In this document: one piece after another, positions 62,650-64,000 of the stretch
How positions within the stretch are numbered: position 1 is the first letter of the stretch
Layout of the letters: the number at the start of each line of letters is the position of its first letter
Assembly: GCA_020635255.1 (NCBI GenBank)
Contig: JACKAC010000001.1
Location: 1,341,501-1,405,500 of the forward strand
DNA: 64,000 bases
Reading direction: 5' to 3'
DNA from: Ignavibacteriales bacterium
GTDB taxonomy: Bacteria; Bacteroidota; Ignavibacteria; Tepidaquicellales; Tepidaquicellaceae
The notes under the pieces: model-generated
The model's database searches: none
What the model was told of the DNA's origin: nothing
What the model saw: the letters and a program-made list of their open reading frames with translations, nothing else
Made by a program: the position numbers and the translations under genes

Positions 62650-63258
62650 ATGGATAACGACGTAATACAGGTGGACATATTCGGATTATCCCTGTCTTCG
62701 ACAATGCAGGGTGGTGGCTACGCCATCATCTTAAAAGAAGTTGGGGGAGAAAGAAGACTGCCGATCATTATTGGTCAATCCGAAGCACAGGCTATTGCAT
62801 TCGAACTTGAAGGAATAAAACCTCCCAGACCGCTTACACATGATCTCCTTAAAAACATAATAGAAACCTTCGGCTATAACGTATCAAGCATTACTATCAA
62901 CGACCTCAAGGATTCCACGTTTTATGCAAAAATAAAGTTTGACGTCGCCGCTGTGGATGAAATTGACGCAAGACCATCCGATGCTATTGCGATCGCGCTT
63001 AAATTCTCTGCACCGATATACGTTGCATCCTTTATTATGGATGAAGTAGGTTTTCTGCCGGAGGGAGAAGAGAGTGCTTCAAAAAATGATGATGGCTCCG
63101 AATATGAAGAGGAAGAAGTCGCGGAAGAAACTTCGACCGAAAACCGAAAACTGAATAAACTAAAACATGAATTGGATGAGGCAATATCGAAAGAAGACTA
63201 TGAAAGAGCAGCCGTATTACGAGATGAAATTAAAAAAATAAACCCTAATTTAAATTAG
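62650..63258 (+). CDS. Bifunctional nuclease (DUF151) domain protein with UVR motif
   Basis: The 202-residue protein has an N-terminal BFN/DUF151 domain (GYAIILKEVGGERRLPIIIGQSEAQAIAFELEGIKPPRPLTHDLL...IDARPSDAIAIALKFSAPIYV). An acidic linker and a C-terminal UvrB/UvrC-type helical motif (NKLKHELDEAISKEDYERAAVLRDEIKKI) follow. Family members are proposed nucleases; enzymatic activity here is not shown. Confidence 0.9.
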   Translation: MDNDVIQVDIFGLSLSSTMQGGGYAIILKEVGGERRLPIIIGQSEAQAIAFELEGIKPPRPLTHDLLKNIIETFGYNVSSITINDLKDSTFYAKIKFDVAAVDEIDARPSDAIAIALKFSAPIYVASFIMDEVGFLPEGEESASKNDDGSEYEEEEVAEETSTENRKLNKLKHELDEAISKEDYERAAVLRDEIKKINPNLN

Positions 63259-63312
63259 TTCTTAAAAATAGAATCCTGTATTCACTCTTTTAGAAATCAA
63301 AATAAACCAATA

Positions 63313-63897
63313 GTGAAAAAAACAATATTAGCACTAACGTTTATCACTTTAATTTTCGTAAATATCTCGCAGGCTCAATCTCTTGCTGACCTTGAAAAAA
63401 TGAGCAAAGACGCGGACAAAATTTCACTTAACGAAAGAGTAAACTCTACTTACCTATCCCCTAATGCAACCGGTACTATCATTACACTGGGTGTTCAGGC
63501 TGGTGGTGCCTTTGTAGAAGATAATACGGGACTGACGATTGGCATGTTTGCTAATGTCAGTTACGGAGGATTTTCCTTTGTTCCGCAAGCAAACTACTGG
63601 AGAGTAGAAAACTCCAGTAATTTTGAAATATGTGGACTCGCAAGGATCAGGCTTTCAAATGACAGAAAACTTGAACCCTACCTTGACGGTGGCATCGGAA
63701 TAAATTTCTATGACAATAAAGTTCAAACAGTTACTAAAGTTGGACTTGACGTAGGGGGAGGTATAAGACTCTATGATGTTGGAACAAACTATAACCTGCT
63801 CTTTGATGGTAAGTACAAGATTATTGTTAGCGATGTTCAACCTCAAGGAAATATTTCCGGATACTTTTTAACGGCGGGGATTGAATTCTCTTTATAG
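63313..63897 (+). CDS. Small outer-membrane beta-barrel protein
   Basis: The 194-residue protein begins at GTG (63313) with a signal peptide (KKTILALTFITLIFVNISQAQ). Alternating hydrophobic strands with Gly/aromatic turns follow (GTIITLGVQAGGAFVEDNTGLTIGMFANVSYGGFSFVPQANYWR, YFLTAGIEFSL), ending in an aromatic-like barrel strand. It is probably an 8-stranded barrel; the function is unknown. Confidence 0.75.
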   Translation: MKKTILALTFITLIFVNISQAQSLADLEKMSKDADKISLNERVNSTYLSPNATGTIITLGVQAGGAFVEDNTGLTIGMFANVSYGGFSFVPQANYWRVENSSNFEICGLARIRLSNDRKLEPYLDGGIGINFYDNKVQTVTKVGLDVGGGIRLYDVGTNYNLLFDGKYKIIVSDVQPQGNISGYFLTAGIEFSL

Positions 63898-63921
63898 AAT
63901 TAGAATTATAAATTTGATATT

Positions 63922-63954
63922 AAAAGCGTAAGGGTAACCTCTTGCGCTTTTTTT
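63922..63954 (+). terminator. Rho-independent terminator
   Basis: A 12-bp stem with two G-T pairs (63923-63934 with 63939-63950, outer arms AAAGCG/CGCTTT) is followed by T7. It lies 26 bases after the outer-membrane barrel gene. Confidence 0.88.
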
Positions 63955-63960
63955 GAATAT

Positions 63961-64000
63961 ATGAGAGAAAATCTCTTAATAGATATAGGTAATTCTAATA
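63961..64000 (+). CDS. coaX: Type III pantothenate kinase, first 13 codons only
   Basis: The ATG at 63961 opens MRENLLIDIGNSN up to the edge of the window. LLIDIGNSN is the conserved N-terminal phosphate-binding motif of CoaX-type (type III) pantothenate kinases. Only 13 residues are visible, so the call rests on this motif alone. Confidence 0.6.
   Translation, partial: MRENLLIDIGNSN

Overview
The window looks like a chromosomal piece of a low-GC member of the Ignavibacteria (Bacteroidota/Chlorobiota side). The main clues are secreted proteins that end in the 'NYPNPFNP...' type IX secretion (T9SS) sorting domain, FG-GAP/ASPIC lipoproteins, a DUF2723 membrane protein with a TPR tail, a TonB operon that also carries a PstS-like lipoprotein and a TPR protein, and strong promoters of the TTGACA / TAnnTTTG kind. 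It contains housekeeping and envelope genes, one tmRNA and one initiator tRNA. No rRNA, CRISPR array, insertion sequence or prophage was seen.

Layout. 0.1-5 kb: orphan ParA, valS, arginase and a thioesterase. 5-16 kb: an exported-protein region with a YVTN/cytochrome-like lipoprotein, a subtilase, an FG-GAP lipoprotein, two small T9SS-tagged proteins and an M12-like metalloprotease. 16-23 kb: pfkB-recO-htrA, DUF3467 convergent with an LptF/G permease, a CMD-family protein and a secreted carbonic anhydrase. 23-27 kb: a solenoid protein and an isolated nuoK-nuoL pair. 27-33 kb: a minus-strand operon (CoA-binding protein, DUF2723, Omp85, rsmE, outer-membrane barrel, dihaem lipoprotein). 33-37 kb: a CADD-like (possible pABA synthesis) protein and gcvP. 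37-43.6 kb: hisS, lgt, rpmH, rnpA, yidD, yidC and a GT9 glycosyltransferase. 43.6-44 kb: ssrA. 44-55 kb: dipeptidase, TonB operon, L,D-transpeptidase and pstSCAB. 55-57.5 kb: three Spy-like paralogues and a YwaF-type membrane protein. 57.5-60.6 kb: an accessory cassette ending at tRNA-fMet. 60.8-64 kb: etfBA, a DUF151 nuclease-like protein, an outer-membrane barrel and the first codons of coaX.

The most unusual part is 57.6-60.4 kb. A TrmB-family regulator is preceded by three tandem promoters, each with a 17-bp spacer and each carrying a near-identical palindrome at the expected transcription start. Downstream in the same direction come a 54-residue peptide made largely of six PIIPT repeats with three cysteines, and an exported 153-residue protein with seven P-L-L-P-P-D-D type motifs. 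The codons of the peptide repeats differ almost entirely at synonymous positions, which argues that the peptide is real and selected. I do not recognise this combination as a described system.

Other points of interest are an rnpA gene split at a T9 run, an ssrA gene whose likely terminator lies inside the convergent glycosyltransferase gene, a protein that is little more than a signal peptide plus a T9SS sorting domain, Pho-box-like repeats before pstS, and an lptF transcript that probably runs antisense through its neighbour.
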